A DNA stretch of 64,000 bases from DASQPJ01 sp036268355 (lineage in GTDB: Bacteria > Actinomycetota > Actinomycetes > Sporichthyales > Sporichthyaceae): the NCBI GenBank assembly GCA_036268355.1, contig DATAUG010000187.1:1-64000 (forward strand), in the 5' to 3' direction. Both the position numbers and the translations under genes were made by a program. Below the pieces are notes generated by a model. That model was not told the origin of the DNA. It made no database searches and worked only from the letters and a program-made list of their open reading frames with translations. Each line of letters opens with the position of its first letter. Position 1 is the stretch's first letter. Below, one piece after another: positions 52,336-60,824 of the stretch.

Positions 52336-54660
52336 TTAGGCGACCAGCGCTTCCTCCCGCACCGGTTGAAGCGCCTCGCGCACCAGGTCCGCGACATCGC
52401 TGACGAGCCGTATCTCCAGTTTTTCGCGCACCGCGCCCGGAACGTCGTCGAGATCTGGTTCGTTTCGCTGCGGCAGGAACACCGTGGTGAGCCCGGCTCG
52501 GTGCGCGGCCAGCAGCTTCTGCTTGACGCCGCCGATCGGCAGCACCCGGCCGTTCAGGGTGACCTCGCCGGTCATCCCGACCTCGGAGCGGACCGGTCGT
52601 CCGGTCGCCAGCGACGCGAGCGCGGTGACCATCGTGACTCCCGCCGAGGGCCCGTCCTTGGGCACCGCGCCGGCCGGGACGTGCAGGTGCAGCGCCCGGT
52701 CGAACTCGGTCGGGTCGATCCCGAGGTCGCGTCCGTGTGCCCGCAGGTACGAGAGCGCGATCTGGGCCGACTCCTTCATCACGTCACCGAGCTGACCGGT
52801 CAGGGCGAGCCCTCGTTCACCGGGCATCGCGGTCGCCTCGACGAACAGGACGTCGCCGCCCGCGCCGGTCACCGCCAATCCCGTCGCAACCCCCGGAACC
52901 GCTGTCCGCTCGGCACTTTCCGGCGTGAACCGCGGCCGGCCGAGGTAGTCGCGCAACGAGTCGACGGTGATCGGCAACGGCGCCCGGCCGGGGTCGGCGG
53001 CGAGCTTGGTCGCCGCCTTGCGAAGCACTTTCGCGATCGCTCGCTCCAGCTGTCGAACTCCGGCCTCGCGAGTGTGCTCGCCGGCGATCAGACGAAGCGC
53101 GGCGTCGTCGATCGTGACGTCGGTCGCCTCCAACGCTGCCCGGTCCAGCTGCCTCGGCCACAGATGGTTGCGTGCGATCGCAACCTTCTCGTCCTCGGTG
53201 TAGCCGTCCAGCAGCACGAGTTCCATGCGGTCCAGCAGCGGCCCGGGGATCGTGTCGGCCACATTGGCGGTGGCCAGGAACAACACGTCGGACAGGTCGA
53301 GTTCGAGCTCCAGGTAGTGGTCGCGGAAGGTGTGGTTCTGCGCCGGGTCGAGCACCTCGAGCAACGCGCTCGCCGGATCGCCGCGGAAATCAGCACCGAT
53401 CTTGTCGACCTCGTCGAGCAGCACGACCGGGTTCATCGAACCGGCCTCCCGAATCGCGCGCACGATCCGACCCGGCAGCGCCCCGACATAGGTGCGGCGG
53501 TGGCCGCGGATCTCCGCCTCATCGCGCACGCCGCCCAACGACACCCGGACGAAATTGCGACCCAACGCGCGGGCCACCGATTCACCGAGCGAGGTCTTGC
53601 CGACGCCCGGCGGTCCGACCAGTGCGAGCACGGCACCGCTGCCCCGGCCGCCCACGATCTGGAGGCCGCGCTCGTTGCGCCGGGCCCGGACCGCGAGGTA
53701 TTCGACGATGCGGTCCTTCACGTCGTCGAGGCCCTCGTGGTCGGCGTCCAGAACGACGCGCGCGGCCACCACGTCGGTGTTGTCCGCGGTCCGGGTGTTC
53801 CAGGGCAGCTCCAGGACCGTGTCGAGCCAGGTGCGGATCCAGGCGGACTCGGGGTTCTGGTCGCTGCTGCGCTCCAGCTTCGTCACCTCGCGCAGTACGG
53901 CCGTCCGCACCTTTTCCGGCAGGTTCGCGCTCTCGACGCGGCTGCGGTAGTCCTCGGCGCCCTCGGCTTCGTCCTCACCGAGCTCCTTGCGGATGGCGGC
54001 CAGTTGCTGGCGAAGCAGGAAGTCGCGCTGGCTCTTCTCCATGCCCTCACGCACGTCGTCGCGGATCCGCTCCGACACCTCGAGTTCCGCCAGGTGCGCG
54101 CGGCCCCACTCGGCCAGTTTCGCCAACCGCTCGTCGACGTCGACCGTGGTGAGCAGCCACAGCTTCTGGTCCAGGTCCAGGTAGGGCGCGTAGCCGGCCG
54201 TGTCGGCGAGCATCGACGGGTCGGCGATCCGCTGCACGCCGTCGACGAACTGCCAGGCGCCACGCTGCTGCAGGATCGACACCGCCACCGCTTTGTAGTC
54301 GGCCGCCAGTTCGCGGGTCCCGTCGGTCGCCGGCGTTTCCTCGAGCACGTCCAGCTGTACCCACAGGGCTGCGCCGGCGCCGGTCACCCCGGTCCCGATG
54401 CGGGCCCGGCGAAGTCCACGCAGGACCGCCGCGGGCTCGCCGTTCGGCAGCCTGCCGACCTGCTCGATCGCGGCCACCACGCCGTAGCCGTGGTAGGCGC
54501 CGTTGACCCGGGGGACGAGCAACAACCGGTCGTCGGCAGCCGACCTGGCCGCGTCGACGGCCGCCTGCGCGGCCGCGTCCAGCTTGATCGGTGCCACCAT
54601 GCCCGGCAGCACGACCTCGTCCGCCAGGGGCAGGACGGGGAGTTCCATTGATTCACTCAC
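52336..54660 (-). CDS. lon: ATP-dependent protease Lon
   Basis: 774 residues, the full Lon layout. The N-terminal substrate domain (ELPVLPLADEVVLPGM) is followed by a helical region, the AAA+ module with Walker A GPPGVGKT (Lys355) and Walker B-type VVLLDEVDKIG, then the protease domain with Ser672 in KDGPSAGVTM and Lys715 in GGVKQKLLAA. The Ser-to-Lys spacing of 43 matches E. coli S679/K722. The start is GTG 54660 with AGGAG 9 nt upstream. It is a cytosolic quality-control protease. No heat-shock operator was found in the short upstream region. Confidence 0.95.
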   Translation of the reverse strand: MSESMELPVLPLADEVVLPGMVAPIKLDAAAQAAVDAARSAADDRLLLVPRVNGAYHGYGVVAAIEQVGRLPNGEPAAVLRGLRRARIGTGVTGAGAALWVQLDVLEETPATDGTRELAADYKAVAVSILQQRGAWQFVDGVQRIADPSMLADTAGYAPYLDLDQKLWLLTTVDVDERLAKLAEWGRAHLAELEVSERIRDDVREGMEKSQRDFLLRQQLAAIRKELGEDEAEGAEDYRSRVESANLPEKVRTAVLREVTKLERSSDQNPESAWIRTWLDTVLELPWNTRTADNTDVVAARVVLDADHEGLDDVKDRIVEYLAVRARRNERGLQIVGGRGSGAVLALVGPPGVGKTSLGESVARALGRNFVRVSLGGVRDEAEIRGHRRTYVGALPGRIVRAIREAGSMNPVVLLDEVDKIGADFRGDPASALLEVLDPAQNHTFRDHYLELELDLSDVLFLATANVADTIPGPLLDRMELVLLDGYTEDEKVAIARNHLWPRQLDRAALEATDVTIDDAALRLIAGEHTREAGVRQLERAIAKVLRKAATKLAADPGRAPLPITVDSLRDYLGRPRFTPESAERTAVPGVATGLAVTGAGGDVLFVEATAMPGERGLALTGQLGDVMKESAQIALSYLRAHGRDLGIDPTEFDRALHLHVPAGAVPKDGPSAGVTMVTALASLATGRPVRSEVGMTGEVTLNGRVLPIGGVKQKLLAAHRAGLTTVFLPQRNEPDLDDVPGAVREKLEIRLVSDVADLVREALQPVREEALVA

Positions 54661-54849
54661 GTTTCACCGCTCCTTGAGTCGCATCGGCTCAACATCGTGA
54701 GGTGCGTCTTGCTTCCCGGCCCGATTCCGCGCTCGGCGAAACCGATCGCGGTCCTCCGAGGTGCCCGGTGCGCTTCTGCACCGCGGTACGTTCACGATCA
54801 GCCGGCTGACGTGCCGTGCACCGGCGTCGTTGCGGGGAGACCGAGGCGA

Positions 54850-55935
54850 ATGTTCAGTGCGGCCGCCGGGGATCGCCACCGCGCGCGGGCCCTGGCCGCG
54901 TTGATGGTCGGCGTCGGCCTCCTGGCCGGCTGCGCGGACTCGATGTGGCGGTCCAGTGCGCATGGCGCAACCCGGCCGGTCGCCAGTGCCGGTGCGCCAC
55001 CGGAGGTGCCACCGCAGTTCACCAGGTTCGCGGTCCCGACCCGGTCGGCCACGCCCGACGCCTTGGCCGCCGGTCCCGGCGGCACTGCGTGGTTCGCCGA
55101 GACGGCGGCCGACAAGATCGGTCGCCTCGATCCGGACGGGTCGATCCGGGAATTCCCGGTCCCGACCGCCGCCGCTGGTCCGGAGGGCATTTCATCCGGT
55201 GCGGACGGGAACATGTGGTTCACCGAGAACGAGGCGGACAAGATCGGGCGGATCACTCCGGCGGGCGTGGTTCGGGAATTCGCGGTGCCCACCGGTGAGG
55301 CGGGTCCGGAGGGCATCGCGTCGGGTCCGGACGGGAACATGTGGTTCACCGAGAACGAGGCGGACAAGATCGGGCGGATCACTCCGGCGGGCGTGGTTCG
55401 GGAATTCGCGGTGCCCACCGGCGAGGCGGGTCCGGAGGGCATCGCGTCGGGTCCGGACGGCAACATGTGGTTCACCGAGAACGAGGCGAACAAGATCGGC
55501 CGGATCACCCCGGGGGGAGGAGTCCGCGAATTTCCCGTACCCAGCAAGGCCTCCGGGCCCGACGGCATCACCGCCGGGCCCGACCACAGCGTCTGGTTCG
55601 CCGAGGACGACGGCGTCCGGATCGGCCGGGTCTCCGCCCTTGGAGTGGTGCGTGAGTTCGCGATCCCGACGCCTGGCGACAGCCCGTCCGAGCTGACCAC
55701 CGGACCCGACGGGACCCTGTGGTTCACCGAGAACGACGGTTACATCGGCCACCTGGGACCGGACGGCTCGGCGCACATGTTCCCCTTGCCGGATCCGGAC
55801 AGCAGCCCTGGTGGCATCGCCGCCGGCCCGGACGGCCACCTGTGGGTCACCGCGAAGGACACGAACGCGATCTATCGGGTAGCGATAGTTCGGTCGCGCA
55901 CCCCGGGGCCCACCCCCACCGCGGCGCGACCTTGA
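54850..55935 (+). CDS. Vgb-like beta-propeller lipoprotein with duplicated blade
   Basis: 361 residues. The lipoprotein signal is ALMVGVGLLAGC (lipid anchor on the Cys of LAGC). About seven ~42-residue blades carry GPDG-x-MWFTENEADKIGRITP-type repeats. The middle blades are almost identical at DNA level (see 55202-55453). The paralogue at 46662 shares the fold but not the lipobox. Like that protein, it belongs to the streptogramin-lyase-like family, where few members have proven lyase activity. It is divergent from lon. An extracytoplasmic binding or sensing role is equally possible. Confidence 0.83.
   Translation: MFSAAAGDRHRARALAALMVGVGLLAGCADSMWRSSAHGATRPVASAGAPPEVPPQFTRFAVPTRSATPDALAAGPGGTAWFAETAADKIGRLDPDGSIREFPVPTAAAGPEGISSGADGNMWFTENEADKIGRITPAGVVREFAVPTGEAGPEGIASGPDGNMWFTENEADKIGRITPAGVVREFAVPTGEAGPEGIASGPDGNMWFTENEANKIGRITPGGGVREFPVPSKASGPDGITAGPDHSVWFAEDDGVRIGRVSALGVVREFAIPTPGDSPSELTTGPDGTLWFTENDGYIGHLGPDGSAHMFPLPDPDSSPGGIAAGPDGHLWVTAKDTNAIYRVAIVRSRTPGPTPTAARP
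55202..55453 (+). repeat. 126-bp tandem duplication (one propeller blade)
   Basis: 55202-55327 and 55328-55453 are nearly identical; the only differences I see are one or two silent-type changes, for example GGTGAG versus GGCGAG. A third, diverging copy starts at 55454. The unit is exactly 42 codons. Confidence 0.9.
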
Positions 55936-56019
55936 GTCGCAACTGATCCAAGGATTTTCCGCCGACCGCGTCGCCGGCCACATGAGACACCCTCGAAGCC
56001 GCGCAGGCACGCCGGAATC

Positions 56020-57210
56020 TCAAGCCTCGCCCAACGAAACCATGGAGGGAACGGCGAGCCTGGAGCGGACCAGCCGGCGGGTCGCGTCGGCGGCGGAGCT
56101 GACCAGGAATTCCAGGGGTCCCATCCGGGTGAATCTGCGGATTCCGACGGCAAGAATCATCGACCCGGCGCCCATCAGCACGAACAACGCCACGAACTGA
56201 TCGGTGAAAACGCCGGTGGCGAGCACGATCAGATGGGCGGTGTAGACGGTCAGCGACATGCTTCCCGCGGCGGCCAGCGGATACAGCAGTTTCGCGATCA
56301 CCTCGACCCGGCAGACCAGCAATGCCAGGCCGAGAAGCGCCATGGCACAGCCGAGGGTGTGCAACAGGTCCAGCGTCGAGTTCGAGTGCTGCGCCCGCAG
56401 GGCCGGCCACCACCAGTTCGGCCGGTCCGGCGGGATCGGCTCCCACAGGATGACGTTTCTCGCCTTGCCCGGCGAGGCATCGCCCGCCGCATCGGCGAGA
56501 TGGGCCAGTCCGTCGGCGTGGAACAGGACGTAGGTGGCAACCACCCAGGAGACCACCGCCAGCGCCAGGCCGCTGCCGAGAATTCGCCAGGCCACCCGGA
56601 TGGAATTCAGGTCGGACCGCCCGATCGCCAGCCCGACCAGGATGTAGGCCAGGTAGGCGATCACCGGGTACGACCCGCTGATCAGCAGGCGTTCGGCCAA
56701 TTTTGCCGGCTGGAGCAACATGCCCAGGGTCGGGTTGTCGCGGTCGGGATTGAAACCCAGGCCGAGGCCGAATGCCCACACCAACACGACCGGGGCCACG
56801 GCCAACACGAGCGTCGCGAGGCCCACCAGCGCCCGCCGAGACAGACCGAGCAACGGAAGCGCCAGCACGAACAACAGGGCGTACGCACCGAGGATCACGT
56901 CCGCGTCGTTGGCGTAGCCGACCGACAGTCCGATCGCGGCGATCAGGACCGCGCGCACCACGACACCGGCCGACACGGCAATGCGTTCGGTCCCGCGCAC
57001 CGCGTGCCGTCCACCGCTGAGGAACGCGAGCGTGACACCGGCCAGCACCGCGAAGGTCGCGGCCGAACGCCCGCCGGCGACCCGGATCACCAAAGTCGGC
57101 GTTCCGTCGTGATGGAAGGTCGGGAAGGCGTGCACAGCCATCATGCCCAGCAACGCGATCCCGCGGGTGACGTCGACCCCGATCACTCGTCGCTTACCGG
57201 TGCCGGACAC
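56020..57210 (-). CDS. DUF418/HGSNAT-like polytopic membrane acyltransferase-like protein
   Basis: About 396 residues with roughly ten membrane helices. The N-terminal block RRVIGVDVTRGIALLGMMAVHAF is the family mark shared by DUF418/DUF1624 and heparan-alpha-glucosaminide N-acetyltransferase-like proteins, with a helix-borne His. Later AGSMSLTVYTAHLIV matches the DUF418 C-terminal helix. It probably moves acyl groups across or at the membrane; substrate unknown. The start chosen is GTG 57210, giving the normal ~8-residue lead; GTG 57258 is the alternative. Confidence 0.78.
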   Translation of the reverse strand: MSGTGKRRVIGVDVTRGIALLGMMAVHAFPTFHHDGTPTLVIRVAGGRSAATFAVLAGVTLAFLSGGRHAVRGTERIAVSAGVVVRAVLIAAIGLSVGYANDADVILGAYALLFVLALPLLGLSRRALVGLATLVLAVAPVVLVWAFGLGLGFNPDRDNPTLGMLLQPAKLAERLLISGSYPVIAYLAYILVGLAIGRSDLNSIRVAWRILGSGLALAVVSWVVATYVLFHADGLAHLADAAGDASPGKARNVILWEPIPPDRPNWWWPALRAQHSNSTLDLLHTLGCAMALLGLALLVCRVEVIAKLLYPLAAAGSMSLTVYTAHLIVLATGVFTDQFVALFVLMGAGSMILAVGIRRFTRMGPLEFLVSSAADATRRLVRSRLAVPSMVSLGEA

Positions 57211-57356
57211 GAACAGCAGAGTACTTGCGCAAATGTCCCCGGTGACCGACCGGACCACCCGCCTGCGGTCGGTGTTGCTCCTCGGGCATGACCCTGGGGT
57301 TCCGGCGCCAGGTCGGTGATCCCGCCACTGACGTGGAACGGATCACCACGCTTTCG

Positions 57357-57381
57357 CAGGTCGTCAATTCTTGACGACCTG
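57357..57381. promoter_or_regulatory. Perfect palindrome CAGGTCGTCAA-TTC-TTGACGACCTG
   Basis: 11-bp arms with a 3-nt centre, followed by a T-rich stretch (CCCTTTT). It lies between the divergent starts at 57210 and 57547, where no gene ends, so an operator or attenuator is more likely than a simple terminator. Confidence 0.55.
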
Positions 57382-57546
57382 TTGCCCTTTTACGTGCCGG
57401 ACCGGGCCGGGATTTCTTTTGGATCAGTTTTCCTGGAGGTCGGTGGTTGAGTTCTCGTGTAGTGCGGAATGGCGGCGGATTGTGGTGACGGATAATCGAT
57501 CACGGTTGCACGTCTACGCCCGGCACGCTCCGCCGCCGGGTGCGTG

Positions 57547-58332
57547 ATGGCCGAGTCGGGAAAGCACCGCAAGCGACGCGCGGGTTCGCCTGCTCACATG
57601 GTGGCGCGCGGGGGCTTGATGGGCGTGGTGGTGATGGGCTGCGGGCTCGCTGCCCACACGGTGGCGAACACCGCGCGGAGCACCTCGGCGGAGGTCTCGG
57701 ATGTGCCCGTCGCCGCTGTGCCTGCGCCGGCGGCCAATGGTGACCTCGTTCCGCCGTTGTCGACGCCGCGGGCCGGCCGCCCGGCGAGCCCTGCGGTGAA
57801 CCCGGCTGCGAACCCGACTCTGAACCCGATTGCCCAACCCGGTCCGTCCGTCACCCCGACTGCCCTCGCTTTGAATGCCCTCGCTCCGACCGCGATGCCT
57901 ACCGCCGCCCGGATCGACCAGGCCGCGGTGGCGCGGGCCAAGCGGTACATCGGCTCGGTCGGCGATTGGGCGCACCTGTGCCTGGGCTTCGTGCGGACGA
58001 CCTTCGGGTTGCCGGAGGTCCAGTCGTCCGCGATCCGGGCCTGGGAGGCCGCGAAGTACAAACACCGTCGCGACGCCAACCCGCCGGCCGGCGTCCCGGT
58101 CTTCTGGTCCGGCGGATCCTCCGGTAGGGGTCATGTGGCCGTCTCGCTGGGCGACGGATGGATCGTCAGCACCGACTTCCCCTACACCGGCCACATCGCG
58201 AAGGGACGGCTCGCCGACATCGCGGCCGACTGGGGACTGAACTACCTCGGCTGGACCGAGGACCTGGAGGGCGAGCGCATCTACACCCCCGCAACCGCCC
58301 TGCTGCCGACGGTCCCCGGGGCAACGCCGTAG
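57547..58332 (+). CDS. Exported CHAP/NlpC-P60-like cell-wall hydrolase
   Basis: 261 residues. A basic start (KHRKRRAG) and hydrophobic segment (GLMGVVVMGCGLAAH) indicate export or anchoring. A ~70-residue Pro/Ala/Asn-rich tether precedes the catalytic domain (about 125-250). There HLCLGFVRTTFG carries the likely Cys nucleophile, and GHVAVSLGDGWIVSTD the His. Cys and His of this spacing fit papain-like NlpC/P60 or CHAP amidase/endopeptidases that cut peptidoglycan peptides. GTG 57544 immediately precedes the chosen ATG. Confidence 0.75.
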   Translation: MAESGKHRKRRAGSPAHMVARGGLMGVVVMGCGLAAHTVANTARSTSAEVSDVPVAAVPAPAANGDLVPPLSTPRAGRPASPAVNPAANPTLNPIAQPGPSVTPTALALNALAPTAMPTAARIDQAAVARAKRYIGSVGDWAHLCLGFVRTTFGLPEVQSSAIRAWEAAKYKHRRDANPPAGVPVFWSGGSSGRGHVAVSLGDGWIVSTDFPYTGHIAKGRLADIAADWGLNYLGWTEDLEGERIYTPATALLPTVPGATP

Positions 58333-58466
58333 GCCCGAACGGGTGGTTGTCGCACCGCCCACGGTAACCCGTTCGGCGGGGACAACTGTCACGAATAGCC
58401 GCGGAACGGACACGTTGGGGGTGGGGCGCATCTCGGGTGTCGGCGGCCCCGTCGGGGGTGGTGGCG

Positions 58467-59375
58467 ATGCGGTCGAGGCGGACCGGGCGCGGTGGGCGCG
58501 CCCTGCTGGTTGCGGCGATCACGGCGGGAGTGGTGGCCTGCGGTGGTCCCGGTTGGGCCGCGGCGGGTACGGGCATGCCGACAGCGTTGCCGGCCGCCGC
58601 GGTCCGGCTGCCCGCCCAGGTGGAGGAGCCCTCGCCCTACCTGCCGCAGGTCTCCTGCGACCCGGATCCGAAGCCCGGCGCGACCGCGTTCGAGCAGTTG
58701 ATGCTGAGCACGTTCCAGCGGGGTCGGAGTGGGGGTGTCACCCGGGCGTGCGGCGCCCCGGGGGTGGCCGGTGGCCGGTCCGAGCACAAGGAGGGCCGGG
58801 CCTGGGACTGGATGCTGGACCAGAACTCTTATTACGACGTCGTAGCCGGCAACCGGGCGGTCGACTGGCTGTTGGCCGACGGTGCGGTCAACGCCCGTCG
58901 GCTGGGAGTCATGTACCTGATCTGGAACCGGCGGATCTGGTCCGCCCACGAAGCGGCGGCCGGGTGGCGGGCCTATGACTACGGCGACCCGCACACCTCG
59001 CACATCCACTTCTCTTTCTCCTGGGCCGGGGCCGAGAAACGGACCTCCTGGTGGACCGGCGCCGTCGCCCCGATCGAGTACGGGCCGTGCCGCGTCTACG
59101 CCGACCAAGCCGCGCCGCCTTATGGCTCCCGGGTCAACCTCGAGCCTTGCCCGGCACCGGCTCCGGAGCGGTCGTCCGGGCGGCTGGTGCTGACCTCGGA
59201 CGCCCCGATCGACCCGACGGACCCCGCGTCGGCTCCCGACCCGGACGCCCCCGGGGACCCCGTGCCAGGGTCGCCGAGCGCTGCCGGGCCGGCCACCGCC
59301 GGCGACGGCCGTCCGCGACCGACGCTGTCCACCGCGGGTCGCGAGCGCTGCACCGGAACATGCCGCTGCTGCTGA
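58467..59375 (+). CDS. Secreted M15-like (ARB_07466-type) zinc peptidase domain protein
   Basis: 302 residues with a signal peptide (GRALLVAAITAGVVACGGPGWAAAG). The core domain has GGRSEHKEGRAWDWML and PHTSHIHFSFSW, which give a His-x(n)-Asp and a C-terminal His-x-His as in D,D-/L,D-carboxypeptidase-like M15 metallopeptidases, placing zinc ligands at the His, Asp and HIH. The C-terminal ~80 residues are a Pro/Asp/Ala-rich tail ending in CTGTCRCC. It may trim peptidoglycan together with the NlpC-like protein encoded just upstream in the same orientation. Confidence 0.72.
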   Translation: MRSRRTGRGGRALLVAAITAGVVACGGPGWAAAGTGMPTALPAAAVRLPAQVEEPSPYLPQVSCDPDPKPGATAFEQLMLSTFQRGRSGGVTRACGAPGVAGGRSEHKEGRAWDWMLDQNSYYDVVAGNRAVDWLLADGAVNARRLGVMYLIWNRRIWSAHEAAAGWRAYDYGDPHTSHIHFSFSWAGAEKRTSWWTGAVAPIEYGPCRVYADQAAPPYGSRVNLEPCPAPAPERSSGRLVLTSDAPIDPTDPASAPDPDAPGDPVPGSPSAAGPATAGDGRPRPTLSTAGRERCTGTCRCC

Positions 59376-59479
59376 CCGGCGTTCACCGCCGCCCGAAGCC
59401 CTTACGTCCGGCCAACCCGACGCCAATAGCCTCGGGTTGGCGGGACGCAACGTGGGATCGCCGCGGGCGTCGTCTGGAT

Positions 59480-59494
59480 CTGACGGGACGTCAC
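59480..59494. repeat. Palindrome CTGACGGGACGTCAC
   Basis: In the gap between the M15-like peptidase and YcnI-like genes. Same TGACG-N3-CGTCA core. Confidence 0.65.
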
Positions 59495-59661
59495 CTTGGT
59501 GCCCCGCCTCGTTCATCTGAGCCTGTCCAAGTCATGTCCGGTCCGTGGTAAACCCTTGAGCGCGGTGATGGCAGCGTGAGTGCCGCAAAGTCGATCTTGC
59601 TCAGCTCATGCACGGGGGAACGTGCCGGCTCCAGCCGCCGGCCTCAGCGAAGGATCATCGG

Positions 59662-60684
59662 ATGAGTTCTGCAAACCCGATCTGCGGCAAACCGTCCGCG
59701 GTCGCCCGCGGGGCGCGCCGCTCGATGGGCCGTGCCGCCATCTGCGCCACCGGGGCAGCCGTTCTCGTGATCGTCGGTGCCGCCGCGGCGGACGCGCATG
59801 TCACGGTGCACAGCAAGGACGCCAAGCCCGGTGGGACCAATGCCACGTTGGTTTTCAAGGTCCCCAACGAGGAGGACAACGCAAAGACCACCAAGATCGA
59901 GATCGATCTTCCCACCGACACGCCGTTGGTCGGCATCGTGCCGCAGGCCCCCGCCGGTTGGACCGCCACCGTCACCACGGACAAGATCGTGTTCTCCGGT
60001 GGGTCGATCAGCGGCGACGATGACGTCGAGTTCCCGGTCAAGGTCGCCCAGTTGCCCAAGTCGAACACCATCGTGTTCAAGGCTCTGCAGACCTACAGCA
60101 ACGGCGATGTCGTGCGATGGATCGACCAGGCGGCGCAGGGTGGCCCCGAGCCCGCGCATCCCGCGCCGACGCTCAACTTGTTGAACCCCAGCAAGCTGTC
60201 CGCCGACGAGATCGCCGACCAGAAGGAAGACGCCGAGAAGGCAGCTGAGGCGAAGGGCGCCACCGCGGCCCCGACCCCCACGGCAAAGGCCAAGGCAGCG
60301 TCGAGTACGGCGGCACCGACCGCTGCGGCAAGCGCCAAGATCGGTGCGGCGGCACCGGCCGGCGCTGCCACGGCTTCGACCGGTGCAGCGACTGCGCCCG
60401 GCGCCGCCAAGGCCACCGCCGGCGCTCCGACCAAGGTCGCGGCGGGCGGGTCGACTCCGGCCGATGCCGCCAAGGCCTCGACCGGCGCTGCGGCTGCGCC
60501 CAAGGCCGACCCCGCGGCTCCGCCGAAGGCCGCGCCGATGCCCATGCACGTCCACGCCGGTACCGGCGGTCAGGCCTCGGAGGCAGCAGGCGGTGCCGGC
60601 ACGCCGGTCCTGCCGGTCGGCCTGGTCCTGGGCGGTTTGGCCGCCGCCGGTTTGGCCGCTCGTCGGCTGTCCCGCAACAACTGA
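59662..60684 (+). CDS. YcnI-like (DUF1775) copper-binding membrane-anchored protein
   Basis: 340 residues, ATG 59662 with AAGGATC upstream. After a signal peptide ending ADA, the mature protein starts with His (HVTVHSKDAKPGG), the copper-ligand His of YcnI proteins. The DUF1775 domain runs to about 175 and includes PAGWTATV and VRWIDQ, where the Trp lies near copper. Then come a ~140-residue Ala/Pro/Thr/Lys-rich stalk and a C-terminal LPVGLVLGGLAAAGLAARRL anchor. No CopC/CopD gene is adjacent. It likely handles copper at the outer face of the membrane. Confidence 0.85.
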   Translation: MSSANPICGKPSAVARGARRSMGRAAICATGAAVLVIVGAAAADAHVTVHSKDAKPGGTNATLVFKVPNEEDNAKTTKIEIDLPTDTPLVGIVPQAPAGWTATVTTDKIVFSGGSISGDDDVEFPVKVAQLPKSNTIVFKALQTYSNGDVVRWIDQAAQGGPEPAHPAPTLNLLNPSKLSADEIADQKEDAEKAAEAKGATAAPTPTAKAKAASSTAAPTAAASAKIGAAAPAGAATASTGAATAPGAAKATAGAPTKVAAGGSTPADAAKASTGAAAAPKADPAAPPKAAPMPMHVHAGTGGQASEAAGGAGTPVLPVGLVLGGLAAAGLAARRLSRNN

Positions 60685-60729
60685 TCGAGCGCGCAGACCC
60701 GGCGTCGAACAGCACGTCCCGCTCGCCTC

Positions 60730-60752
60730 GGCGCGGCCCTGACGGCCGCGCC
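60730..60752 (+). terminator. Terminator hairpin after YcnI-like gene
   Basis: 9-bp stem GGCGCGGCC / GGCCGCGCC with a 5-nt loop, 45 nt after the stop. It lies between convergent genes and may serve both. Confidence 0.65.
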
Positions 60753-60824
60753 GGGGCGGGCGGTTTGGTTTCGATCAGCACAGTCCCTGACGGCGTGGCC
60801 GGGCCGGCCGTTCCGGGAGCAGAC

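Noticed and set aside
52222..54651. 809-codon plus-strand frame
   Set aside because: Antisense to lon, which has all catalytic residues and a good ribosome site.
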